A stretch of 64,000 nt of DNA, from the NCBI RefSeq assembly GCF_037975245.1, contig NC_092583.1, positions 8,393,764-8,457,763 on the forward strand, read 5' to 3'. Under the pieces are notes generated by a model. It did not search any database. It was not told the origin of the DNA and worked only from the letters and a program-made list of their open reading frames with translations. The position numbers and the translations under genes were made by a program. Each line of letters opens with the position of its first letter. The first letter of the stretch is position 1. This stretch comes from Apostichopus japonicus (taxonomy: Eukaryota; Echinodermata; Holothuroidea; Aspidochirotida; Stichopodidae). Positions 23,801 through 39,100 of this stretch are shown here, one piece after another.

Positions 23801-26800
23801 TATGCCATTTGGAACTTCACAGATGAGACTTGGGATCGACTATAACACAGACTACTAGAAAGAGGGTTTGACTGCCCAGTAATTTTCGAACAACGGCAAC
23901 GAGCATTCGATATGCAAATTGAGTTTTCCTTCTTTCGTTCTTTTGCACTTTTTGACTGCAAAATTTCCCTTCCATAACTTCCTTTTACACATTTTGGTTT
24001 CAATTTCCTTTTCAAAAGAATGTTTGATTGAAAACAAGCTGCAAATTTATATACACCGTACGAACAAGCGACCCTTGTTAATGTAAACATTACACAGAGT
24101 AACGTATTCATTCGGATTGTAATACAGATATGGGAAATGCCTGGGGCCCTAGCTTTTGCAACGGCCATTCTCATTCATCATATGTGCATCAGCAGCTCAC
24201 ACATACACACACACTCCCCAGGGTTCCAAAACAAACCAAAATATTATTGACCAATCAGTAAAGCAGGCAAAATGATTATAGTAACTAGCAGATGACATTG
24301 TGCAACTTCTAGTCACATGCACACCACTGTTTGCCATAAAACATTGGCATATTTGAAATATGCATGGATTGATGCCTTATCATTTTGCAAGTTTGTATTC
24401 CCATTCCAATATAACCCAGGGGTCTGCTTTCCTTTCAACATTAATTTGGAACCTCAACAGGTTATTTACATCTCCATTGTTAAAGTAATATGAACGGATT
24501 TTTATTCCTCATTTTTATTATGTATTATACTTTTGTATTATACATTTTATTATGTATGAAAGAAAAACAGACTGTGCAATAATTTTTGGCCAGTCAAATT
24601 CGATCAACATGAAGATTACAAGGTAGTAGTAGTTTCCTTTTCTCCACGGTTATTTGAATCAGCAGGAATCTCAACGTTATGGACTTGCACCTACTTTATA
24701 TATGACCCTGGGGCAAGTGATTTCTGGCTGAGCATTATACTCGAGATTGCAGAGTAAACAACCCAAACCGTGGGAAACACATCTCTGCTTGCCATAGAGA
24801 TGTTACAGGCAGGATTCATGAAAAATAAAAAAATGTGAATATAACATTACCAGAATTGATAACTACTCGTGGGTTAAGAGCTAGGGTGCCAGAGCTAATA
24901 AAACTTGGCCTTCCATTCTCTCGACATTCTCAAATCTCCTTCAAAAACAACCGATATAACAAGTCGAAGGCTCGATTTCATTCGATAGAAGTTCACTTCC
25001 AGATAAGGTATCATTAAGTGCCCATTGGTTAAGGTATGTCAATATATACTAGCAATGCAAAATCTTACATAAATAGCCATGTACTACTGATGGACAACCT
25101 ACATGTTAGTCGTATTCTAGATATTACACCGTGAAGAGTGTATCTTGTAACTACTAAGATATATGGATGATCAGAAATGTATCCATCTACCTTTCCCTCC
25201 CTCCTCCCTCCTCCACACGCCCCCCCCCCCACAATGCCTTCATTAGCAGGAACGACATCGAGAAATTTGGAAATACACCGTGTTGGTTTGGAAAAGTTCA
25301 TCTTTGTAACCTCCTCATGTTCGTGATTCACACTTTTGTTCCACATTTTTTGAGCAAATTTCTGTCCATGTTTTATTACAACTCAACCCCCCCCACCCTT
25401 CTTTCTTCATTGCATGCCACTCACCCCCCCCTCTCCCTTTTCTCAAATGACCCTCTTCAAAAACATCATGAACAAAAGACATGACTTCATGAAACAAATG
25501 ACAGACCGACATCATTCCCAACCATCCGTACTATTACTTGTATTGTGTGGGTTTGGCAAGATTTAACTAAATTACTGGTCGATACCGTGACGAAGAAAGT
25601 GTTCCTCTTTCCCCTACCATATGTGCTTTCAAACCTCTCCTGCATCATTAAAATCAATACAACAATAGTAGTTCATTGTTCAATGTTGCTTTTTAATTCC
25701 ACAACAGACAATTACAGCCAACAAAGAGGCAATGAGTCACTGATCTGAACCATGTAATTATCGACAGCAGGAGGATAACCCACTGTAGAATGTAGACGTT
25801 GTCAAAATAATCTGTTTTTCTGTCAAAATAATTTCGTTTTTCTCAACGATCCATGATGCTTTAAAGAGGGACAAGTACAAACTGTCAATCTCTTATTCAA
25901 AAAAGATAACAAAAATTGGATAAAAGTGTACATTTTGAGATATCGTCTGGGAGTTTTCAACTCCTTGGTCTGTTTAAAATGCTGACCATAATTTAGCATA
26001 TTTAGAATACAAAAAGTACAGTTAAAGCATACTTCTACAATGGATAAAGTATTTGTTACAACATATATAAAACAATACTTTTCGTATATTTGTATAAAAA
26101 ATTAATAAAACAAAAGGGAAAAAAAAATAGTTTTGCTAACTTTGCAAATAAAAGAATGTAATATCTCAGCCTCGGGATAAATAAAGCCAAAAAAAAAAAA
26201 TTCATTAATGCCATTCGGAGTGTTTTACAATTTTTTTTTTACTTTTTAAATTTTTTACTTTTATAATGTAAACAGAAGAAATGTTCAGAGAAGCTTGATG
26301 GGACCATTGAAAAAACTAAATTTTTAATAATTATTAGTATTATTATCATCATTATTTTGAAAGGCCTCTTAAACAGACAAACTGGAGAACTCTTCTGAAA
26401 AGTGAAAAACTGTTGGTATGACCCTTGAACCCTAACAGTATGTAGGTTTCAAATTATTTAATAGTTTGTCTAACAAAACCCATAGCTGAGCAGTACAAAT
26501 ATCATGCACCACCCCAAAATCCAAAAAATTCCAGAAGGGGATTTTTATTTTTTTTCTCCTGCAGTTTTGTTTTTCTCTGATAGAACTCATAGGAGGGGTG
26601 AGGGAGGGGTCAGTGGGTTTGGAGAGCAAAATTGGGGGCCGGTAGTGAGACTGACAACCACAGAACAATATAGTCACAATAATCACTTTGCAACATAGAC
26701 TGCCGTCCTCAAAAATCTTCTTCCATATGTATTTTTAAACAGAACACAAACTTGTAAACCAATTTCGTCATCAAAGCTATTATATTCTACTCTTGCATCT

Positions 26801-29800
26801 CTCACACTAAACAACCTTCCCAAATTTTGTTCCCTTTTTTATACTTTTCATAAAAAATATCCAATCCAGAAACGACTTTTATTTACGATACACAACCATA
26901 ATTTTTTTCCCCCGTTCTTTTCTTAATTATAACACTTCCTCCCTTCCTTTCATGCTGAATGACAGACCTAATTTTCACAATTGACTCTTACTGCATGCAG
27001 CAGAGACAGACCTATTTTATTAATAAATGGATCCCCCCCCCAACCTTCTTCTATTTTTTGTAGCAAGAACTATAAACCTTCAGCAGCTGTTTCCTATCAA
27101 AAAAGAACAGATGTGTTCTCATCACTCTTTTCTAACATGTTGAACATGTAGACATTTTAAGCTGTTCATGCAGGGTTGTCTATATATGAAATATTTTTCC
27201 TATCTGTCAGCTGAATTTTCTTATCTTTTCCATCATGTCTTCTATGAGTCATACTTCCATATAATTCCCAAATTCCAGGATCCAGGGTAAAGAGTGCAAA
27301 AACATGACTTTGTCAAAGGTTAAGAATTGCTAATGTTTTTTTAAGATTGAGTATTGTTTTCTTGTTTGATACTTCTTTCACTTTGTTTATTCCCTAGATC
27401 CTACTTCTTCTTCTTTTTCAGGGGGGTGGTGAGGGGTTGGGGGGGTGGGGTAGAGTATTCAAATATTTCACAATTCCATAACCGCATTACTTTTTTTAAA
27501 TGTTTTGATATTTTTTTAAATGCTTTGATACGTGAAAACTACGAATTAAGTGTCATAATACATGTTGGTATGAGAATTGTAGGATATGATTATATTTTGA
27601 AAAAAATTAGATTAAAAAAAGTATAAAAACCTTTTTACAAAATGCTTCCAACTACCTTGAAACACTTTCACCACTGCTGTAAATTAACCCAGCATTAATT
27701 TGCATAAAAGAATTGGGAGAGAACAGAAGGTTAATGTTCTCTTCATTCATATATGTGTATGTGTATATATATATTTCAGTATACATACATACACACACAT
27801 ACAGTCTGTCTGTCAAATAGGCCAGCACATCTATACACGTTCTCGGGATGGAGGATGAAGTTCCATTTCCAACTGAGTAGAAATACATGATTAATTTAGT
27901 AATTGGTGGTAGGGAGCCAAGGCCTGTGTTATGTCACACATCTCCTAATGACTACTACCACACTAATGAGAAACCACAATTCAATTAGGGTTTTTTTCCC
28001 CCTGAACTTACTTCCAGGATGAGTTTTAAAGGACGTCCACTAGCTGCAGGAATTCCAGTGGGTTAAAATTTAAACTATTTCAAAATTGCCCCTTATTGAC
28101 AGTTTTGAAATACTTGAAATAAGTTCAAAGGAACGTTTCATTTTGACATTCATGAAGAAGAAGTGAAATGGTACCCCCCAACTCCCCCCCCCTCCTCCAC
28201 CGGGTGGAAGTGAGGGCAAGAGTGTCAACTAGATCACATGACAATGTTTGGCACATCTAGCATTTTTCTGAGGCTGACATACTAGCTAAGTATAGTTTCA
28301 CTTTAAAGTTAGAGGATGTTTTCATTTTTTTTTATTTTCTGGGATATTAATGGTTTCGGTTTCCTTGAAAACCTAATTACATGTCAACAGTTTAAATCCA
28401 GATAGTTGCATTTGGTATTGGTCGTCTTGATAATTTATTAATTTCTAAATCATGAGGGAAAAAAACTCAAGAAGCACATGATTAAGGTTTGTCATTTCAC
28501 TATGGTGTGTAAATGTAACTTTTAGTTCTAATTATTATTGAATATAAATGTATACATTTCTCGTGCATATTTGTATATATGTATAGATATTTCATACAAA
28601 TATTCTACAAAGGACCAAAACACAAAAAACAATCACACATCTGGGGCAAAAGCTTAGAATGCTGTTTCTGTTTCTCGGTTTTCTCTCCCTCTCTCTATCT
28701 TTTGATGGAAGTTGTAAATTAAACTGAGCAAGACTCTGAAGAACCCGGTCTCAAAAAAATTTAACGAGCAGATGAGGGAGAGTTTATAGAGTTGCAGTGA
28801 ATGATGAAAACCACTTCCGATTAAACCTGTGGCACACCAGAAATCTTATCGACGGAAAAGAAGGATTTCTTTCAGACGATGGTCTGAGAACGCGAAAAAA
28901 AAAGGTGGAGCGTTATTAACGAAGGGCACAAATTGTTAACGACCCGCTCCTCTGAACATCTCCTCTGTCATAACATTTAATAATAAACCTTCCTTTTAAA
29001 TCAGTGACGAAGACCACACTCGAGTCTGTTCACTACAGGTTTTTCCACTAGGCAAACATTTATGTACACAAATACATATTGGTTTCAGGTATATATATAT
29101 ATATACATACATAATACATTAAGTGCATACAATTATATACTTTTCTCACATACAATTTCTGTTATAACTCTCTGTGCATATATACTATTACAATACTTTT
29201 TCTATCAATTATACAGGTCCCCCTTTTTTTCCTTCATTTTTTTTTGTCTCATTTTTTTTTTGTGGGTGGAGCTTTAAACTTTTTCTATTCATGACTAGGG
29301 TTTACAAGAAGCATCATCAACCAATATCTCTTTCCATTTTGGGGATTAATAATTTTCATTTTCAAACATTTCTCATCTTAAGCAACCAGTGTACATGTAC
29401 ATTATATAGACACATTATTCACGTTAAGTTTGTCATTTTTTTTTTTTTTTGGAGATAATTTTTTGCAAAGTACCCAATCATTGTAAGATTTCATGAATTA
29501 CTCATTATTTATTTATATATATATTTATATATATATCACTTATTACTTTCTTTATAAAAGGACAAAACAAGATTTTCTGCAAACATGATGGTTAATACTG
29601 TGAAGGGTGACATTAAACAGACCAGATGCCTAACATTTATCAGGGCTTTATAAACCCTAGAATTTGTGAAACATTTTAGGGAAATGTCACCGATGATAGA
29701 AAGAATGAGAACCAAACCACCTTTATCCACCCACTACTCTCAACCCCAATCTCCTAACATCCAGCCCTGTTACCTTGTGAATATGACCTTGTAAGGTCAA

Positions 29801-32800
29801 ATTATTATCACACTTTCTCTCCTGAATGGTAATCAAACAGAATGACTTATGTGATTTAAACATCATCTATTCTACCCATTATCCCATCCAACAGTTCCCC
29901 TTCCTCATCCTATCCCCCCATCCCCTCCCCCATCCCTCTTAATTGAAGCTCTAGTGAAGTACCTTTAAATACCCTTTGGTTTTGTCGAGGTGCTCAGTGC
30001 AAAGAGATTATCACATCCATGGGCTGCTATACGTACAGCATTATAAAGCGCACAGTTAATCAATTCTCGTTTGACAACGTCATTTAAAGATAAAGGGTAC
30101 CAGCTGGCCCTTTCTCTTCCACCTCTATCGGCAGTGGCCAATTTTTGGGCACCCCCTTAGGATACTACAACTCAAGGGCCTACCCACTCCACCTCCCTCC
30201 TCCCACCTCCCTTACAAGCAGCAATTATTATGTTTCATTGTTTTTCAATTTGGAGATGGAGTATAGCAGTGTTGTAAAGGTTGTAGTCTCTCATCATCAG
30301 AGATCCCTGCCACCGCTTCCCCCCTAACCCCAAGTTGCCATGGCAATCAACCAACCAACCAATCAGATGTCAGATCTCTCTGAGATTTTCTGGCTAGCTT
30401 CTCCTCCTCTATCACACCACCTTCACCGATTCCAACCAAAAAAATAAACTTATTTCCCTCTCCCTACTCCAGAACCAAGGCTCCAAAACCTCCCAGAAAA
30501 TCTTGTTTTGTCCTGTTATATATACTATTTTTTTTTTTTTTTTAATAGCAACGCTACAATAATAACATCTAAACAGCTACACGCTAAAACTGCTATACTA
30601 AGGTTACGATGATACGCTTTAAACATCACGGATAGGTCCCTGCTGCTGGTTTGCAATACAAAGTATGATTATTTCTTCAGATACTTTTTTTTTTGGTACA
30701 CTCCGGCATTTTTTAAGGTGCGGCACACGCCATCATTGTGAGCACTGCGGCAGGAACGCGCTACCGATATTATTATTACTACTACTTCTACTACTACAGC
30801 TACCGAACTACAGATATTATAACCTCTTCTACCGCGGCGTTGCCCCTTTTCGAGTCGAGTCACATGACATTTATAGCACCATGTTACCCGTATAAAACAA
30901 AATTCAAAATGAGACTAAAACATACCAAATGAAAATGTCATTAGAAAAATTCTGCAGCCCATTTATAGAAATTGCTTGCTAATAAGTAATAATAGTAATC
31001 ATAATAATAATAATAAGAGTTTCTAATGATAAAAAGAGCTGTTTGGCTATCGTTTTCTTGTTTTCATGAGGAAAACACCAGTCCTCAAATAATTAATGAA
31101 AGTTTACTGGGTCTGGGAGGTGTTTCAATGATTTCGTTTTTTTGTTTTGTTTTCTTCAAATTTTATTTTTCTCTCTTTTTTGTTTTTCAAACATATGAAA
31201 GAAATCACATTATAAAAAAGTAATATCTAAATTGTTTGCGTTACAAAGTTGCTATTTTTTACTGAGCACTACGAATAATTCTCATTCACTTGCTACGACT
31301 AACACTGAAATTGCGATTAACATACAATAATTCTACACATTGATACACATATTGAGGGCAGCACACATGATTTGGTAGCCTCCGTTAAGCCTGCCAATAA
31401 CATTGTCTATGAATTTACGAGTTTCCTTGGCAAAAAACATCCTAGTCATTCATTTACACCAACTTACTCAACCACCACTACTGTCATTTCCAAGCACTTT
31501 GATATTCAAAGCAGTTTCCTTATTTACAAGTGACAACAGAAAAACAATTTACTTTGGAAGTGAAATCTTTTCTGCACGAGTGACAAGTTTTAACTTCAAA
31601 TATTGACAATCAAAGGTTAGATAGACAACAATTCACTTCCCCGTTCAAAATGTGGATTCACTTTGGGTAAATAATAACTTTCCAGTAAATTACATTAAGT
31701 TTAATTTTTAAAAGTGTGGAGGCCCCCCAAAAGAGACTTTTCATCCGTCCAAATTTGTTTGGGTCTCTCACCGTATTCTTCAAAGGGTTGCAAGATTGGC
31801 ATGTAAAAGAGATGTGCTATCGGGTATGGTGGTATGCAGTATTATTACCAAGCGATATCGAGAATGAATCGGTTTTGAGAGCAATAAAAAAAATATTTAA
31901 AACAAAAATACTTCCCACGACGCTCCGTGGCATGTTGGAATATCTCTTCAAAAACTAAGTGACTCTGTGAAAGGTTAGCAAGAATTGTGACGGATCTGAG
32001 AGCCGCAAGATCTCGAGTAAAATCACTCACACTGATAGAGCAAACAGAAATTCTCCCAACTCTGGGGCCAGCATTAAAAGACGATAAATGATTCCCTAAG
32101 GGAAGTATGAAACGGAACCGTTCTCGTTGAACTAAGGCCAGGCATTTACATGATACGGATCAGACCCCACACTTCAGAATGTGGGTTCTTATCCCCCCGT
32201 TTAACACTGCAAAATGGTTTCAGCGAAAGTTAAACACTGTGCTTACGGTATCTAAATGAGTAAAAGGGGCCTTAGCTTCTTTTTGATTGAGATTCTAAGG
32301 AATAAGAGAGTTATGGGGATATGTGCTTGGTTAACAATATGCAGAGATAAGTCCATTCCACAAGGTAGTTTCCATCCAATGCATCATGGACAAAAAGCAG
32401 TACGTAAAGTCAAAGTTAGGAGAACTAAACAACTAACCCACCACCATAGACGACAGACATGTCACATACAAACAATGTCAGATTGTCTTATGATGTTCAC
32501 ACCTTGATATTAATCGAAAGAAATGTTTTGGGATTAAAACTTGCCATATCGACTAATCCATTATACATACTATGCACATCGGACAGGATACGGAACTGTA
32601 GATAATAGAGTGTGTAAGTTGTGTAAAGACAGTCGTCACTGGACATGTACTTTTAGAGTGTTACTCAGACCTTCATACCAAAGATGTTTTTTTTCTTCTT
32701 CTAGGTAAGTGCTATCCACTATTTCCTATTTCGCTTTCTGAAATCTACAACAGAACTTTACAACATGAAAGACTTATTTTTTCCCCTTCTAAATTGTTTG

Positions 32801-34949
32801 TGATCCACCCTAGGAAAGGAAAAGAGGTTCAAATTCCTAACACAGTATCCTAACACAGTATTTCTGATTGTTTACAACAACAAATTTGTTTTTGACTGAA
32901 TTTACTTTAAAAAAGAAAAAAAAACATTTGCTCTTTGAAAAAGTAAGAATGAAACCACCGAAAACCCTTTAAAAAGATATGAAGATTAATTATGCCAACG
33001 TGGGGTAAAGGTTCTTACAAAAACCTGAAGCTTGGTTTTTCGGCTATATGAAAAGATACCAAGGCATATACTGTCCCTTAGCAAGGTGTAATAAACCTGA
33101 ACTTGGAATAGCATGAGATGGAAGCCTCATCAGACCGAAGTGCTCTCAGTAAAACATCAACAAAACCCACCAACCAACAACCTGTATTTGAAGAAATTCA
33201 CCCCAGCAATGCATTAGATCTATAATCTCCACATTTTTTTATGTTTGCCTCTCTCTTATTAATTTATTCAACCTTTGCAATATACCAGTGCATGCATGAC
33301 ACATATAGCACATTTATATAATACAACAACCACAGGGTGCCCATTATTCAGATTTTTGTCAACCCTTTTTTTCCGTCTCTTCTTCCCTATTTTTTTTTAT
33401 AAACTCCATTTTCAAACAGAGGAGCGTGTTTTACAGCAGCAGACTGCCGCATCGGAGAAAACTGGCTAGTCGAATTGCAAATGTCGAAATTTACGGCAGC
33501 AAAACCGGCCGGCTGGCAACCACTTAATTAGCATCTTTGACGAACAACCTCGGCGAGAGCACTTCCTGACAGTCTTATCTGGGAGTTTAATTTTAACATT
33601 TGGAAGTTAAAATTCAAGGACGAGATTAATCAACCGTTTGTGATCGAACCGAAAGGGCTTGCTCTGACAAACACTGACTCAAACAACATCAACAACAATA
33701 TGGTGGCCAATTTAGTTCTTCAGTGTGCATCGAATCAATGATCAGTGAATTGATGAGTAAAATGGGAAGGCCAGAGCCTTTACACAAAATCTATGAATAT
33801 TTGGAGCTTTACCTGATACAAGATTTGTACATTCTTTGTATTATTTTATGGCTAATATACCCCGACATGGATCACTATGCTACAATTGTATGAATCGGCT
33901 ATTTATTATCGAAAGCTTTAAATGGATTTTTAAAAAAAAAACAGATTGTAATCTTCATTATTGGAAAAATAAGGAAAAAGCTTTTTTAAGGACGTGAATA
34001 TTTTGAAGAAAAAAAAAAAAAAAAATCAATTTTTGCTTTTCATGACTGATGACAATATTGAAGTGAGAGACGTACTGGGCTTAGGTTTTTCTTAAGTAGT
34101 TTCAATGTACAAACTTCGGAGAGCAAAAAAATCTCTCGAATCCCCATCTCCAAAGGATCGGGTAAATCACAGGTTAAATGCAAGGTGCGTTTATTTGTTT
34201 TACTTTTTTTTTTCTTCTTATAGGCAAGAGCAATTGTCTTAATAATTTTCTACCGGCGGTTGAATACATTTAATACAGCGTAATTCCAGTATTAATGTAA
34301 TTAATCACAGCTCTCTCTCCCTGTATGTAATACTACCCTCATATGATTACCATGCATCTATGCTGTTATTGTAAAAGTAAAAAATACTTGGTGTTTGTCT
34401 CATCAAGAGTGGTTTTTTTTTTGTAGGCAATCTGGATATCAATCTTCATCACTTAAATTTACAACCATTTTATTCTGTTCTTCATACAAATTGCATTTAT
34501 TCATTTACTCATTTCAAACGGGATGTACACCGTTTCTTGTTAAGATTTTAAAAGGATATCATCGCATTTACAAATTAATCCTCAGATAGAGGTTATAAAC
34601 CACACGTACGTACATGAGCCTCTACCACTGTTGGTGACGACAAAGAACGCCACGTTCGACTTTCCCCTCAATAGTACCACAAGACCGCTGAGATGACACA
34701 AGACCATCACTTTAAGAATCGAGTCTTCCACCCACTTGATGGGATCTGCTTCCCACGACGCAATATCTGCTTTGACAAGGAATCAGGATCGTCGCCCGCG
34801 TCTTCTCGGCTGTCGACTGTTTCGCTCCATAGTGGTGGTTTAATGACATCGCCCGGTACGATTCGGTTACGATGGATATATGTGACTTTTCAACACTGTT
34901 AACTACATGATAACTCGTCGCTCTTTTACGTACCATAAAAACCAGGTAC
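20884..34949. other. 14-kb non-coding stretch downstream of the KLF gene
   Basis: I see no supportable gene. ORFs of 60-124 residues lack domains and several run through T-, C- or simple-repeat tracts. Non-repetitive, CpG-containing segments lie at about 23520-23790, 28730-29000, 33430-33760 and 34600-34960. Short AT and AAT microsatellites occur near 27760, 29090 and 30980. Confidence 0.55.
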
Positions 34950-35773
34950 ATTCCCACACCAGATCCCACAGGTTTTATTATGCATTTTCCCCTTTTCTTT
35001 TACTTTTTACTTTAAGTGCTGCTTTAAAATCTCAACTTTTTACCCACTTGCTCTGTGCTCATCCCAACAACCTATTTAACTCTGCAGAAAATGGTCACCC
35101 ATGCTGAGAGCTGCTGACACCCATCACCATACCGTGGAAAGGAAACCTATCCAATTTATCATCCAACACTACAAAAACCTTTTGACCTGAAAAAGCACTC
35201 TCTTTAAAAAACTTTGGGGGGGTGGGGAGAAATTTTCTGTATTTGAAAATCTCTTCAAATCACAGTTACCCAGGTTTCAGCTAACCGGAATTTAGGACCT
35301 AAGAACACGAAATGATACCGAAATGATAAAGCAGGGTTGGAGGAGGACACAATCTCCAAGCATCCCATTATAAGCAAAAATGTGCAAAATTTATCTGTTT
35401 TTTTCTATAATAATAATATAAAAAAAAATTACAAGTTATCAGAATTTCTACTCTTCCCCCAACCCCCCCCAACCCCCCCTCCCCAGCCTCTTTTTCCTCC
35501 TCCATTGACAAGGCCACGTTGAGCCAACCTCATCACGATTCAAGGCAAAAGTATGATGAATTCGGTTCAAACTTTCCAAAACTAAGAAACAAGGGTGACA
35601 ACAAAGCTTCATCATAACCCCTTAGTCCTCACATCTACTAACTGAGAGTAGATGAAAGAAAATTCAAAAAAAAAAAAAAGGGAAAAAATTTATCTACTGT
35701 AAAACTCGCATAAAATGAAACATTTTTTGAGCATATATTGACGATGCAAACAAAGACTAAGTTTCCTTAAAAA
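34950..35773 (-). other. Probable 3' UTR of the KLF6/7-like gene
   Basis: This is the sequence directly after the TGA codon on the minus strand. The first well-placed polyadenylation signal is AATAAA at 34979-34974 (tttatt on the plus strand). A GT-rich stretch (ggtgtggg) follows roughly 15-30 bases further on, as expected downstream of a cleavage site. Other AATAAA hexamers lie beyond it (near 34500, 34190, 33900 and 33265), so a longer 3' UTR of 1.5-2.5 kb is equally possible. The end is inferred and only transcript data would fix it. Confidence 0.45.
34974..34979 (-). terminator. Candidate polyadenylation signal AATAAA for the KLF gene
   Basis: The hexamer is seen directly; a downstream GT-rich element (rc of 34945-34965) supports it. 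It would give a 3' UTR of about 0.8 kb. Alternative hexamers exist further downstream, so use of this one is not proven. Confidence 0.4.
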
Positions 35774-35983
<210 letters not shown>

Positions 35984-36073
35984 TTAATTATGCCGAAAAC
36001 CAAGCACATTGTTTTTACACACATTCATTTTTGATTCAAGAATATTGAAAAAGAGTTGAAAAGACACGAAGAG

Positions 36074-36123
36074 CCAATTAATCGGAAAATTCCAAAGCCA
36101 ATCCGCGACTCTGATGCGATTGG
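36074..36123. promoter_or_regulatory. Cluster of three CCAAT motifs next to the last KLF exon
   Basis: CCAAT at 36074-36078 and 36098-36102, and inverted at 36119-36123, are seen directly, about 125-175 bases inside the intron. NF-Y binds such motifs, but no TATA or other core promoter feature is obvious, so promoter activity is speculative. Confidence 0.2.
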
Positions 36124-39100
36124 TTAATCTCAGTAGCCAACCAGTAACTCTAACCTATAACCAACTCTCCTAAGACAAGCTCACCGAACGGTTAAAGTAA
36201 AACCTGGAATCTCTTTTTCCCTTTTTTTTTCAGTTTTGAAGCTTTCTAGAACGAGTCTGATTAGCCGTTTTCTGTAGATGATATATTTAGAAAGCCTGTA
36301 AGATCTCTGCAATATTTCGTGAATATCTGTCCTCCCAAGTGAGAGAGATACAATCCTTTCATTTGTTGTTCAAAATTCATCAATTTATACTACCAGAGAT
36401 TTGAATTTTCTTTGTCGATGCAAAAACTTGCTTTCCTAACTTTTGTCAAGATTCTGTTTGTATCACTTTTATTCACTTGATTTAACTAATTTTGCCTTCT
36501 CTGCTGTATTGCTGATAAATTGAACATATATCTATATAAATATATTCCTTTTTCTTTTTGTCCTTTTTGGCCTTCCATAGCCATGACAAACAAACCCTCT
36601 AGAACTAAGAATAAATTTGCATCAGATCATTTAGCCCTGAGCAGAATTATTGTCCAGGCGTAATTTTCAAAGCAAACAAGCCTTCGTTCGTCTTGTTAAG
36701 ATATAACTTCACGATCTTTATTTCGGCTCATCAGTCGACGATATTTAGAAAAGAAAGAAGAAATGCTCTAAAAGAGACAAATATTTCAAGTCAGCTAAAA
36801 AACAGGAAAAGACTAAACTGATACTGATGGGAATATTTAAGTGGACTAGAAGGGAACAAACACAGCACCTTGTGAATTTATATTCATTAACTGAATCCAA
36901 CCATAGCAACTGCTTTTGGCGAGCAAACCTCTTAAGATGTTTCACCTTGAGCAATCCCGCTATTCCATTGGTCAAAAATTAGAGCCACGTTTTAGGACAG
37001 TTGCCTGGCCGACTGATCCAAGAACCTCGCCAAGATTTTGATGCATGATACATTAGAAGTGCCATCCTATCATGAAACGTGATATCAGGCTATATTTGCT
37101 AGACAAGCTGACAAATTTAAAGAGCCACTGGGTCTAGAATGTAGCCAAGCACAAGCAGGGAAATTTTTTGAAATTACGAAATAGGGATGGAATAATGATT
37201 GGAGAAATATGTAAAGAATTTTCGTTTTTTATGCCATTATCACACATGCAGTCCCAAAAATGCATGTTTTGACAAAACCATATTTTTTTGTTATTATTCA
37301 AAAAACTGGGACTTATATATCACTGTATCAGAGTAATAATACATGTTTCACAAAACAAAAGGTATTGGGGGGGGGGGGAGTGAGATAAGTATTAATAGGT
37401 TTAAGAAAAAGATTTGAAAACAACAAACTTTAATACTAGGAAGATGTACAAACAGACAACTGAGTATCACAAGAGTAGATCAAAGCCATTTGTATTGATC
37501 ACAATTCAAAGAAGCAAGCTCATAAAGTACACTGTAGTTCTTATAAATTGTATTAATAAAAATAAGTAGAAAGGGGGCTGGACTGGACCCAGGATGATGT
37601 GGGCTATTTTAATTAGGAAAACCTTGTAGACCACATAGGCTGGGAAAATGTAATAGTATAGACACGCTTTGGAGAGAAGAGCAGTCAAGTTACCAAGTAC
37701 TGTATATCACCCTAACCAGAAAGGTTTACTAACTGTACACTGACCCTCACACTGTGGCAGTTAGTGTGTGACCATAAAAGGTTCTTTTTTTTATACCCTT
37801 CCATCAAACATCAACCTTCCACTTCCCTCTAAGGGTTAAACCTGTACATGTCATTACTAATTGCTATAAACAACACCACCCAGAGGTTCATTAATGAGCA
37901 TGTCATATAACTAAGAAATACTTCATTCCATACTGGTGGTAAGTATACTGTTACAACTCACAAAACACACCACCACCGCATATCATGTAAGAATTAAGTA
38001 CCTTGGTATGCCTGCCCCCCACTTACTAGTAGTAAGTAGTCAGTCATACACAAGTAACCTATTCAGGAATGGCCATTTGTTGCCAAAAGGAGTGTCATCA
38101 ACAGTAGAAGTATTTCTCCAGGGACTTGGCCTAGTTTTATTACTGGACAGTTAGTAGACCTTATGACCTGAAAACCACAAGGAATTTATGCGTTACCTCA
38201 GAATTCCTTTTTTTTTTTTTTTTTTACCTACATAGTCCAGGATGTTAGTCCCCATACTGCATACAGTATAAATATAGTAGCATAGTTCTCTGTATCAATT
38301 TAATGAGGGATACAAGGCCAGGAATCTGGATCGGTAAAGCACATGTAGTGGAGTGGTAGGAGTTTAATAGTGTGTCCAAAGGCGTAACCACTACCAAGAT
38401 ACTGCTGTCCGGTGTAATGATAGAAATATAAATCTGAAAAGCTTACAACTTTGTGCAAGCTTGATAAATCGGTGAATATCACAAAGAAAAACATAATATC
38501 TAGAATCCGGACATGAGAACATCAAAATGATATTTGTAATCATTTATTAATTGGTCACTGTCACTATTTTGGTGCTTGCATGTGACAAGGGGCATGTGGA
38601 AAATGTGTAGCCTTGAAAAGAAAACTGTTAGTCTGTTGATTTCCTGTTGCTGGATGCTTGTATGCTCAATTGAAAACCCTGTTTCATCATATAACACTAT
38701 TTCAATGGCGTTGCGTACGATAGAGTACTTTCACGAACATATATACAGAGCTGCTTTCCCTTTTATTCCAGTAAACGGTAAACGAAAGTTTGTCAGAACC
38801 GTTTACCGCTTCAATGGTCGTTTCCAACACTGTCTATCTTTCTGTGTACATGTTTTCCAATTGGTAGGGCCTACAGGTAACTACATTGGGTACATTGTGT
38901 ATAAGAAGTGTGAATAGCCTAATGATAGGGGTATACAAAACCACAATGTTTGATCTAAAGTCTGTTAACAACTGACTGAAGCTAAAAATTCACTACAAGT
39001 ATGAAATTAACTACATATTTGTTGCCCTTTTCTCTTCCAGTGTAAAACAATTTGTGCATTAACCAGCTTTTCTCTACTGGTTAAAACAACAACCAGTATA

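Noticed and set aside
38576-38917. 113-residue plus-strand frame
   Set aside because: No domain or homology that I recognise; it overlaps an opposite-strand frame and length alone is not evidence in AT-rich DNA of this size.
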